Below the pieces are notes generated by a model. That model was not told where the DNA came from, searched no databases, and was given only the letters and a program-made list of their open reading frames with translations. Shown here piece by piece: positions 34,761 through 44,240 of a stretch of DNA of 64,000 bases (within the stretch, counting starts at the first letter, position 1; each line of letters starts with the position of its first letter). Position numbers and translations under genes: made by a program. The DNA is from Aquatica leii (taxonomy: Eukaryota; Arthropoda; Insecta; Coleoptera; Lampyridae): the NCBI GenBank assembly GCA_035610365.1, contig CM069433.1, forward strand, positions 189,108,760-189,172,759. The letters run 5' to 3'.

Positions 34761-35870
34761 TTTGGTTATATTTTTTATCTTTGCTTGCAGTTGCATGTAC
34801 GATGTAAAAAACTTTGTCCAAACTCACGGTTACTACGTTTTGTTATAATTTTGCATCTCTATTGGGTGCATTTTGATCATAAGGACATTTTTACTAAATT
34901 AAGCAATTGGATTCTAATTCAATCTCGCAAAACATTAACATGTGGTAATTCCTCGGTTTCTCTAAATTTAAGGTAGCAATTTGCTGTGTTTTTTAAAATA
35001 TTTAAGTTGGAAGTTTAATCCTTCGTTTTCGTTTTGTTAACGGATTTAATCGCTCGTCAAACACAACTAACAACTAAGGGTTCCCGTCTGGTTATGTAAT
35101 GAAAGGTTTAGTTTCTTACTATATAATTTATTTTCGCTTAAAGCAAATCGCCCCAAAACGGCAATTCTAAGAACATCATCTACTTCGTCTAAAGACTGCG
35201 GCTAACCAGGAAAATACGTTTTCCGAACATCATAATTTAAAACCAGGTATTTAAAGTAACAATTATACCGTTTGTTTTGCTATTAATTGCAAAACAAATT
35301 TGACAAAATAATTAAGTTTGTGAATTATAACATATTACAATGCACACCTAACTAAATTTAGAACATAAAATTATAGTGACTATACCCTCGATTAAATTAA
35401 GATAATTATGAAGACTAATCTCGTTTCTGTTTTGTATTTTTTTTTATTATAACTCTTTAGGTTTTGTTATTTGACTTTATTAATTTTGATGATCCAAAAG
35501 CCTTTGAATTTAATTTAATTGCCTTTTAGTATCATTTTAGAAGTCTACAGTAATTATCAAAAAAATCTACTCGCATGAAGGTGACAGCAATACCAAAAAG
35601 TAGAAAGCGGTTGTTTGTCCCACTGTGCTATTTGGGACAGATCGGGACAGCGGTGGAGCAGATTGAGATTTGCCAGATTAAAGCTTTATTTTGTTGAATG
35701 ACTGAATTATAGTCACAATTACAAAGTTTCAACATTGTTTTAAGTTAGTAGTGTTGCCGTTTAGTAGAATAGTTTACTTATAATACTTTCGAACAACGTA
35801 AACAAGTTTTAATTAACTTAACTAACTTACATTAAACTAACTTAACTAAAATAAGAATTGCATTTGCAAG
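34761..35870. other. No gene seen
   Basis: AT-rich DNA. A short GC-richer patch near 35600-35670 contains GTCCCACTGTGCTATTTGGGAC, a small imperfect inverted repeat. No coding signature was found. Confidence 0.45.
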
Positions 35871-35879
35871 GGGCAATAT

Positions 35880-36607
35880 ACAGAAAAGCTTTTCATACTA
35901 ACTGCACATGTTGTCAAAGACAGTGCATCGGTGGCAAAATTATCAGCGGCAACAGGTATAAAGTCAGTTTTAGTTCCATTTTTAAATTACAAGCATTCAA
36001 TTTTTAGGATTGTCAATAAGAACTTTCTACAAAACAATAGAAAACCTTTCGATGACTCCGTACAAGGTTTCGGTTTATCAAAAATTACGTGCTCTTGATT
36101 TCTTGCAGCATGTACAACTTTGTGAATGGTTTAATCAACATTTAAATAAAAATAACTGGTTGGATTTGACTTTTTTATAGACGAAGCATGGTTTAATTGA
36201 AATGGAAACATTGCATCCTTTAAAATACTGTAAACGTAAAACGTTACCGTAATATTTTGGTCAATTTTTCAAGCCACTAGATGACAACGAGCTTTCAGCA
36301 AAACCATACATCGACTCATACTGCAATTTAATTTATTTAACAATTCTACAGTTAAAAAATAATAAGCCAAGGGTTATATCCTCTGCAATCTCTAAATGTT
36401 ACGTTACTAGATTTTTACCTTTACGAACATTTGAAAAACCCTGTATATAAAAATCAGCTGCGCAATGGCAAAGACTTGGAACATGTAAAAACTGATGTTA
36501 TTCGAAATATTAAAGTTGATGAGCTTAGTAATGTTTTCCAAAATAAAAAAAAAAGAGTTAACAGATATATCGCAGCTAAAAGACAACATATTGACCATCG
36601 ATTATAA
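35880..36607 (+). pseudogene. Mariner/Tc1-superfamily (DDE_3) transposase, degenerate
   Basis: Reading frames on the + strand give MTPYKVSVYQKLRALDFLQ (about 36053), VQLCEWFNQHLNKNNWLDL (about 36107) and a DEAWFN-like first-aspartate block (about 36180). The TAHTA-like block around the second aspartate follows near 36300, then LDFYLYEHLKNPVYKNQ and the C-terminal RVNRYIAAKRQHIDH ending with TAA at 36605-36607. These are the landmarks of the common insect DDE_3 transposases. A large part of the catalytic core between about 36200 and 36290 is deleted, and stops are frequent. Inverted tips were not found. Confidence 0.65.
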
Positions 36608-37495
36608 ATTTTAAATAATTGTTATTACCAATATTTATTTCAAATAAACAGTTATTGTTAATGTGTTATCGTTTTTAATTAATTACTTAACTTTAATTTA
36701 AAGGTTACCAATAAAATTCCCCATTTAGTAATTTTTCTTTTGCTTGATACTAATCCAAACAATGTTGATTGCCTAACATATATGTGACGTAAAATACAAG
36801 TATTTATGAAGGCCCTGTATTACTTCAGCACGATCAGTTTTGTTCTTATAGTTTCTAACCCTTCTGCAAGGAATTTTTTTTTATAATTATCTACCTCTTC
36901 TTTAGGAATAGACAAATCCACAAAAACATACGTTTCAAGTTTTGCAAAGTTAGCCATGGTAACAACTTTTATAGAAACATCGAGTACACTGTCCCAAGCT
37001 ATCCCATTGGTTGTGTACGAAAATGCCCCATTATTAAATAATGGAAAAATATATAATGTTGTTTTTTATAGATAAGCTTGTTGCACAAAAATTTGATTAC
37101 TATGGTAAGGGCGTGAACGTACCAAAAATACTCCAATGATTGCTATCGAGTCAATGTTTAGGTCGTGATCGGGGTTTACATCGATGTTCATTGGCGGGAT
37201 GTGACTAAGCTACCCAAGAGTGAATTAAAACACATATTCAATTTTACAATAAAAGTTCCTTTTGTGTAGCTTTTCAATTTTTAGTTTATTAATTCTGATT
37301 TTTGAAGGTCATAGTTCACGACATAATAAAATGTTTCTGTATCTTTATATTTGAAAACTGATTCTATTTCCATGGATCTTGTTCGCGATTTATCATCTGC
37401 AGATGATTTTTTTACATCCTAGTAAAAATGGTAAAGTGCAAACGAAAACCTTTTTGCGAACGAAAGAAACAGTTATCTATCTAAGTTATCTGGAA
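36608..37495. other. No gene seen
   Basis: AT-rich DNA with interrupted frames. A patch at 37130-37220 is less AT-rich but gave no confident match. Confidence 0.45.
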
Positions 37496-37501
37496 ACGTA
37501 G

Positions 37502-37790
37502 TTGATCAATCCATTGATAAGTAAACGAGGTTTCAGCATGCAGAAAATCGCACAAACAATTCAAGAGACTATCAAAAAAGTACTTGGTGATTCTCAAGAA
37601 GTTGAGAATGAACCAAGTTGCGAAAAGCTTTTGCCACAGAAACTGCACACTCTCCCCGCACCAAAGATACAAAACTCAAAGCGACATGCAAAGTGTAAGA
37701 AATTTGTGTGCACATAGCATTCTAATCGCAAAACTAGAAATATATGCAATAATTGTGACTTGGCTTTCATTGTGAAAATTCCGTATTCAT
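37502..37790 (+). pseudogene. Possible piggyBac-type C-terminal cysteine-rich fragment
   Basis: The frame from 37502 reads KRGFSMQKIAQTIQETIKK, then a linker with LPQKLHTLPAPKIQNSK, then RHAKCKKFVCT, a stop, and RKTRNICNNCDLAF. Two C-x-x-C-type pairs after a proline/basic linker are how many piggyBac-like transposases end. The helical part before it does not match a specific relative that I know. It is only about 500 bp upstream of piggyBac remnant D and might be from a separate insertion. Confidence 0.4.
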
Positions 37791-38327
37791 CGTAAAGAAA
37801 CTTATAGCATTTGTTTTTATAGAAAAATTCCGTTTCATTGAGGAAACTATCGCTTTAGTTGTATAAAAAAAGCTAAGCAATATTAGCAAGAAATTATTTT
37901 GTTCTGGTTGTAATTAAATGGTTAAAACCCTATTCATCATAGGGGTATGTATAAGTAATTTCTTATGATTATAAGTGACTTTCGGCTTAGACACCCAGAC
38001 TTAGGCTTGGTCCTAGTCTCTTATTGAGAGCGAAAACAAGAAGTACAACTTGGCCTTTGTCGTATTGTCGTTTGTGAACCCAAACAAACTGACGTTTCGC
38101 AAGATATTGCTGCTTGCATCTACAGAGTGGTGAATGTCACTGTAAATGTCAGTAGTAATTATAATTTTTCAGTGGTGCGTGGTACGTTGTTTTTTATGCT
38201 CAATATCATAAATTAGTGTAACTGGTACTCAGTTTTTCTTGTACCGGCATTACAAGAACATCGTTAAAAAGTCATATTTCAAAGCGGTTTTACACAACTT
38301 TCTAGAATTAAAAATCGTCGCGTATAT
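37791..38327. other. Spacer upstream of piggyBac-like remnant D
   Basis: No gene. The 5' end of remnant D should lie here, but I could not match any TTAA-bounded tip to its other side. Confidence 0.4.
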
Positions 38328-38585
38328 GTGACAAATCCAAAAAATTTAACATACGAAAAAATGAGAATGTTTTTAGAAATGTCAGATGATAGTTTCAAAG
38401 AAAATGTTAGAAATGATGACGACGAAGATTATATTTTAAGTGATATTGAAAGTGATACACATATGGACCAAATTGATGAATATGAATCAGTTAATTTGGA
38501 CTTACTGCAAATAAAAATGCTACGAGCGATCTTGTTTGGACCGATCCTCTGTTGCAAAATTATTTATTCCAACTGCAAACTGCAC
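38328..38585 (+). pseudogene. piggyBac-like transposase D, N-terminal part
   Basis: An acidic N-terminus (DDDEDYILSDIESDTHMDQ) is typical of piggyBac-like transposases. After a frame change it continues with a WTDPLLQNYLFQLQT-like segment at about 38545. It is broken at 38586 by the left arm of PLE2, and the transposase resumes at about 41911. The acidic pattern plus the downstream half give the assignment. Confidence 0.55.
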
Positions 38586-38602
38586 TGAAACAAGAAACTC
38601 GC

Positions 38603-38650
38603 CTCACAACGTTTCGATTGCTGTGGTATCTGCAATCGTCATCAGGTGAA
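38603..38650 (-). ncRNA. Candidate minimal hammerhead ribozyme, left arm of PLE2
   Basis: Minus strand: TTCAC, CTGATGA, one C, stem II GATTGC/GCAATC with a loop, GAAAC, GTT, GTGAG. TTCAC and GTGAG form stem I with one wobble pair. Stem III is the palindrome ACGT. GTT is the predicted cleavage triplet. Confidence 0.65.
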
Positions 38651-38783
38651 TAATAACAAACTTAGAAACTACTGGAGCTTATATACTAAAGACATGTTCG
38701 ATGAAGCGTTCAAGCGTACAAAATCAACTTAGCGTAACAGATTAATTAACAAAATTACTTAGTGAAGTTTAAGTTGTTAAGCA

Positions 38784-39231
38784 TTGAAAATTATCCAAAC
38801 GAAACTCCGAGAAGATGACAAACTCCAAGAAAGAACCACGCTGCCGGTAGAAGAAATAATGAAACTCTTAGAATGTTGCCTCAAGAATTCGTACTTTCAA
38901 GAGAAAGACAGATTCTTCACTCAAGACAAAGGACTACCAATGGGTTCATCTCTACCACCAGTAGTCGCCAACATCTACATGAACTAGTTTGAATCCCAGG
39001 TCATACAGAAATCAAAATTCAAACCCAAAACACGGCTTAGATTTGTTGACGATACCTTCATAATTTGGAACTACAGTAATCGGCAACTAGACCTTTTTCT
39101 ACAACATCTGAACAACATCAAACCATCCATCAAATTCACTATGGAAAAGGAAAAGGAGAACTCACTTCCGTTTTTAGACGTTCACGTAACAAAGAACAAG
39201 GGAATTATGTAAACGACCGTCTACAGAAAAC
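38784..39231 (+). pseudogene. PLE2 reverse transcriptase, 5'-truncated
   Basis: RT fragment with KGLPMGSSLPPVVANIYM (about 38932-38984), RLRFVDDTFIIW (about 39029, active-site aspartates present) and FLDVHVTKNKG (about 39174), ending in TTVYRK at the insertion point 39231. Stops at 38985-38987 and about 39210. The chain continues after the insertion with the THTGRYLNF block at about 41022. Everything N-terminal to the palm region is absent. Confidence 0.75.
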
Positions 39232-41015
39232 TGTATCAATCCTTATATAATTTGTAATTATTAGCAACAATTTTAAATTCATTTCAAAATTTTTCCCGCC
39301 TAAAATAGGCCACCAACAACGCTTTGTACTTTTATAATCTTTATCTTTGACCCCAGAGGCCAAATTTTTCAACATTGGACCCTGATAACACGATACATTT
39401 TCCATTTTATAGGGGATTTTTGTTCGAATTTGACTTGACTTTTGCAAGTACTGCTTAACAGAACTCAAGTTTTTCCTAATTAGTGCTTAGTGATTATCAC
39501 TTTCGTTATTGTTTAACGGATTTAACTAATTTTGGAAGCAACAGGGGAGAGATTAGATTTCCAGTAATTACCTTTCTGAGTTTAATCAATCTTAACTTCC
39601 TCTACGACAATCGTCGGATCTACGACTTGAGTTGCCGTTACTTCTAAGAACCCCGATCAACAACTAAGGGTGAGAATAATTATTTTTAAAAACAAGGTAG
39701 TAAAATTCTTACTTGTCCCCAGGGTTTTTTCGTTTTTACTCGTTTCATTTTTTTCATCTTTTCACTCGATTTAATCGTTTAATCGATTATTTGTCGTACT
39801 TTCATTCACCTTTTTGTGAATTGGAAGTTTGAAATCACCAACCGGTGACACCGAAATACAAGAAGGGTCAATCAACCTCAAGTGCCAAGGTTACCTCCCA
39901 GTTCCGGACAATTTACTTTCGAAGGAAACATCTAGCAGATAAGATAAATTAATTTTTAGTAGTTTAGTTATTAGATTTAGTATCGTACAAATCGATATAC
40001 ATACAAACATTCTTTTCGTTTATACAATTACGTAGTAACTTGCTTACTTTGAATTCAGATTTTCTATTAGTATCGTTGGCGTGTATATTAAAAATTTGTT
40101 CATCGACGATCCTGTAAGCTAATTAAAGTTAAGGGGACATTCATACCTGGGGTGTTATTTACCCAACGACGATCGGAATAAAAAGCGATATCGTTTTAAC
40201 CGGACACGTCGAATGTCAGGGACCTGTTTACAATTTTAGCCCAATTTTTTTGTTTTAATTACCGCAGGGAAGTAAAGAATAATTAGTTGTCGAATAATTT
40301 CTTGCGCGATAACTTGCAGTTTAGTCGGTAAACTCTTAAAAAGTAACAAAATTTCCATAATACAGCAGATATCACTAACCAAAACACAACGATTCATTTC
40401 TTTTGTAGTAAGGTTATAATTCAGTTAATTATTGCTGCCAACCTTTTTTTATAAAATCAAATAAAAGAATTATTTTATTGCTGCCAACTTTGATAGCTAA
40501 AATTAATATAATCTAAACTTGATTAACCTTTTTTTTATTGTTGATTAAATATTTTATATACAGGTTACTACATAATAACATTAATTTAACCATTGTACAT
40601 AACGCTTATTAAGCCATCGAGAATTTTTGAGTTTTTTATGTTTTTAAACATTGCTTTAAAGACATTTTGTTTAGTTATAATTAGGTATAAGTTTATACAA
40701 GGTGTGTGTCGATTAACAAGGCGTACAGTCATACCAATTGTTTTTTTTTTTATTTTCTCTCTTTCCCTCTTTTTTTTCCTTTAGGGCTATAATTATCGTG
40801 GAGTTTTTCCAAACTTCAAGAGGGTCTGGAAGATACCGACGTCGCAGAAGAAACTCTTGTGGCGCCCGTAAATCACTTTTTTTTCCAAGACTCACACCAT
40901 CCTCCGAGAGAGAGCTAGCTTGGACGCGACTAAGGTTTCCCGATAATTCGATTTTTTTTTAAGATTGGTAGCCGTTTTCCCTTTTTTTAAAGCCACCAGA
41001 CTTACGCATATTACA
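39232..41015. mobile_element. 1784-bp LTR-like insertion (TG...CA) inside PLE2
   Basis: The insert begins TGTATC and ends ATTACA, giving TG...CA ends with a TGTA/TACA inverted tip. It is flanked by AAAC at 39228-39231 and 41016-41019. Removing it restores the usual PLE junction Y-R-K-P-T-H-T-G-R. These are the marks of integrase-mediated insertion, so a long solo LTR is the simplest reading. It holds no reverse transcriptase or protease. Orientation is unclear. A 45-nt pyrimidine tract ends in TTTAG at 40784, and TGGCGCCCG (primer-site-like) occurs at about 40859. These last two would be unusual inside a solo LTR. Confidence 0.6.
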
Positions 41016-41738
41016 AAACCGACACACACCGGTCGATATCTTAACTTTGAATCCAACCATTCCACATCTACGAAGAGGGGAGTAGTAAAATCTCTAATCG
41101 ACAGAGCGTACAGGTTGTGCAACACAGAGAAAGGGCTACGAGAAGAAATCAAAAACATTAGAAACGATCTAAAGCAGAATGGTTATCTAGAAAAGATTGT
41201 AGGAGAGCTTTTACAGAAAAAGCAATTGAACACCATGGGACAACCTAAAACAGAAGAACTGCCCAATTCACTGCTGAGCATCCCATATGTCAAAGGTTTA
41301 TCAGAATCAATAAAACGTATAGGGAAAAGCTACAACTTAAATACAGTGTTCAAATCATCGACGACCATTAGGAGTATAATTTCCAACACAAAGCCACAAA
41401 CAAGTCGAGATTCCCAAAACTGTATTTACCAAGTTCCATGTGAATGTGGCAAGTCATACGTGGGGGAAACCAAAAGACCACTTGACATCAGACTGAAAGA
41501 ACATCAGACGCACACACAGAGAGGAGAGACTTCTAAGTCCGGCATCGCGCAGCATTCCTGGGATAACCAATATCGAATGAAATGGTCGGAAGAAAAAATC
41601 ATACACAGAGAGGAACATTGGTACAAACGGAAATTTAAATCAACAACAAAAAAAGAAATTTTCAGCCAGCCAAGTGTCGAGATAAGCAACATATGGAAAC
41701 CACTAATCGAACCTCTAAAACAACTTAAACTTCACTAA
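41016..41738 (+). pseudogene. PLE2 C-terminal part with GIY-YIG endonuclease
   Basis: After the insertion the PLE frame runs open to a TAA at 41736-41738. It starts with THTGRYLNFESNH and RGVVKSLIDRAYRLC, a coiled linker follows, then the nuclease block CIYQVPCECGKSYVGETKR (about 41421-41477) and LDIRLKEHQTH. GIY-YIG enzymes need the two tyrosines and the following arginine, all visible here (IYQ, SYVG, R-L-K-E-H). The terminal segment is PLIEPLKQLKLH. This half has no visible lesion, unlike its reverse transcriptase half. Confidence 0.75.
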
Positions 41739-41846
41739 GCAATTTTGTTAATTAATTTGTTACGCTAAGTTCATTTTGTACGCTTGAACGCTTCATCGAA
41801 CATGTCTTTAACATATAAGCTCCAGTAGTTTCTAAGTTTGTTAGTA

Positions 41847-41893
41847 TTCACCTGATGACGATTTCAGATACCACAGCAATCGAAACGTTGTGT
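41847..41893 (+). ncRNA. Candidate minimal hammerhead ribozyme, right arm of PLE2
   Basis: TTCAC (41847-41851), CTGATGA (41852-41858), stem II GATT/AATC around a long loop, GAAAC (41882-41886), GTT, GTG. One change (TTC for TGC) shortens stem II compared with the left-arm copy. Stem I is CAC/GTG. Confidence 0.6.
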
Positions 41894-41910
41894 ATATTCG
41901 TTTCAAAATA

Positions 41911-42780
41911 ATAAACAATGAAAGTTCAGCAGAATGTTGTTACTTCGCATCAAGCAACATTGTTTACTACATTCAAACCAAGGTTTTTATTGATTTTCGG
42001 ATGTCTTCATTTTGCTAAAATTCTACAGAAGATGGCGTACTTAATGATACGCTCTATAAAAATAAACCTATTATTAATTATTTTAATAAATACTCAACTA
42101 AAGAGTTATTGTTAGACAAGTCGATGATATGCTGGAAGAAAACGTCAAAGATATGCCATCAAATTATACGTGTTAACAGAACCAAATGGCATCAAAACTA
42201 TGAATAGCAGTTCTGGTAATGCATCTACAGTTATACTTCATTTGATCGAGGAAAAGCTATATATGGGACATGCCTTATATATGGACAACTTCTACAACAG
42301 CAATGACATTATTAAAACTTACATTACATTATATCGCAACAAAAAGTGCAGAAGGGTCAAATAATTAAAAAATGTGATGAGTTAAATGGCTAAAGTATGG
42401 CAAAGTAGCATAACAAACGGAATCTGACTTTTATTAATACTGAATATAGTGCATGCCTAATAAATCCAAAAAACAAACGTAGTGAGACGAAGATAAAACC
42501 ATAGCATATAATAAGTACATCAGCGTCGATCGTAAAGATCAAGTGCTGGCATGTTGCCTCTAAACGAAAATCATTGCAGTGGTGAATTCACGGTTCATAT
42601 ATGATAAATATTTTGGAAACAAAATTAAATTTCATGAGTTTCGCTGGAAAATTATACAAAATCTTATACCAGAAAAGCAGATATTTTACCAAAATCCGTA
42701 AAACATGCAGGTCTACCGGGAGTTTAGGACTATGTTTGGAGAATTGCTTCAAAAGTTGGCGCATAAAGTAATTATACTGT
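41911..42780 (+). pseudogene. piggyBac-like transposase D, C-terminal part
   Basis: Across several frames: PRFLLIFGCLHFAK (about 41971), LNDTLYK then PIINYFNKYSTKELLLDKSM (about 42039-42135, first catalytic aspartate as L-D-K-S-M), AIKLYVLTEPNGI (about 42157) and ILHLIEEKLYMGHALYMDNFYNS (second aspartate in YMDNFYNS, about 42282). After 42365 only scattered residues can be followed. A third-aspartate block was not located. Together with 38328-38585 it forms one element split by PLE2, with an additional internal deletion of the segment before PRFLL. Confidence 0.65.
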
Positions 42781-42959
42781 GATTACTTCAGTTGAGTGTT
42801 TTAGTATTTTTTATTTTAAGTTCCTCTAAATATTTGAGTTTATTATGTTATATTGTTATAATCCAGTGTATTATATATTATAATAAATTTATTATTCAAC
42901 ATAAATTTCTGGTAATTTTTTCCCTTTCAAAAGCAAAAAATATTGACAATAAATGATTA

Positions 42960-43205
42960 TTATCTTCTAGTTATTTTGTATTTTCAGTGTAGTTAGAAAA
43001 AATGTGCAGTTCTTAGAATAACAACTTAAATTAAGTACGTCTTATATGCGATAACATTATTTTGTATTTATTTTTATTGTTAGTTTCAGCAAATTACTTA
43101 AAAGAAATCTGTAGTTCTTGGAACAATGAATTAAACACTATAAATTGTTTTTGGTTCCTTTTTATTAACGGTGTCAACATGCTATTTAATGTAACAGGTC
43201 CCACA
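42960..43205 (-). repeat. Dispersed repeat family R1, copy 3
   Basis: On the minus strand it starts GGGACCTGTTACATTAAATAG, continues TTGACACCGTTAATAAAAAG and follows copy 1 for about 235 bp, including TAATTTGCTGA and AATAAATACAAAATAATG. Its position just after piggyBac remnant D raises the possibility that R1 derives from that element's 3' region. Confidence 0.65.
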
Positions 43206-44236
43206 TAACGAAAAGTTAAATATACTTTTATTTAATATCAAATAATTAGGTTTTATAAAGATTACATGTTTCTCAAAACAAACTGTATAAATTTTAAAAA
43301 GTTGTAATTTACATTCTGATTGGAATAAAAACAAAAACCAATAAAAAACGTATAACCCAGTTTGTTATAAAATATCTAATTACACAATAAAAAATATCAA
43401 AATTCATAAAAAGATACAAACAAATAAGTACATTTAAAATTACAGTATCATGGTAATTAATAATCTATAATTAAATTTAATGGTAATTTTCTTAATAAAA
43501 CCCAGCAAACTAAACTTTAACCCCTAAACTATTAAAGCACAAATTTGTATTAGCGGCAAATCATAAACTTATAATTTATGTACAGTGAGATAAGAACACA
43601 ATACCGATCACTAAATCTTAATGATTAAAACTCTTGTGCAAGTATCTAAAAAATTCGAACTTAATTTACGTTAATAAAATGTTTTTTTAACATATTCTAG
43701 AATATAAAAATAAATAATTATATGTAGATTATATTTAAAAATACGAAATAAGCTAGAGCGGATTTAATAAAAATACTTTTGCTAAATATTACTAATAAAC
43801 AAAAACAATTTAACTACCTAAGATTTTTTCTAAGTAAAAATTAAACAAAAACTTTTTAATTGCAAGAAGTACTTACGTTTATACAACAAAATTGGACTAC
43901 TATGTGTTGTCTACAAATGTAATTTGTAATTTAATTAATGAAAGTATTAATGCTTAAATCACAATTACTGTATAATACACCATTTTGAAGTAATCGTTCA
44001 TTATCCTTATTCAGTTATTTAATTCCTTATCGCGTGTAAAATAAGCAATTGCCCTTCATGATTTCATCTACAGCAGATATAATATCTAAACTTGGCTCAG
44101 AAATTAAACAAAAACAAGTGAACAAAATTAACGTTTTTTAAGTACTTTTTCATTTAAGGTTTTTGTCGTACCTTTATGTACAATTATATACATAGGTACA
44201 CAATATTAATTCTTCTACGTATAGTATATGTTTAAA
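43206..44236. other. AT-rich spacer, no gene
   Basis: Very AT-rich with no coding motif, between R1 copy 3 and piggyBac element E. Confidence 0.55.
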
Positions 44237-44240
44237 TTAA

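Larger units (their letters stand above)
38586..41910 (+). mobile_element. Penelope-like retroelement PLE2 with inverted ends
   Basis: The left arm (38586 to about 38777) is the inverse complement of the right end (about 41720-41910), including the stop region of the coding sequence. Each arm carries a hammerhead motif. The body is on the + strand, 5'-truncated within the reverse transcriptase, and split by a 1784-bp insertion (39232-41015). It sits within piggyBac-like remnant D. No target duplication was found, and some of the host transposase between its two halves is missing, so deletion accompanied or followed insertion. Confidence 0.75.

Noticed and set aside
37130-37240. Frame with GRDRGLH, faintly like the G-R-D-H-G block of animal haem peroxidases
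   Set aside because: A single short match split over two frames with stops. No other peroxidase block nearby.
40965-41015. Apparent start of the PLE2 C-terminal protein at 40965
   Set aside because: These codons lie in the LTR-like insert. The PLE sequence itself only resumes at 41016.
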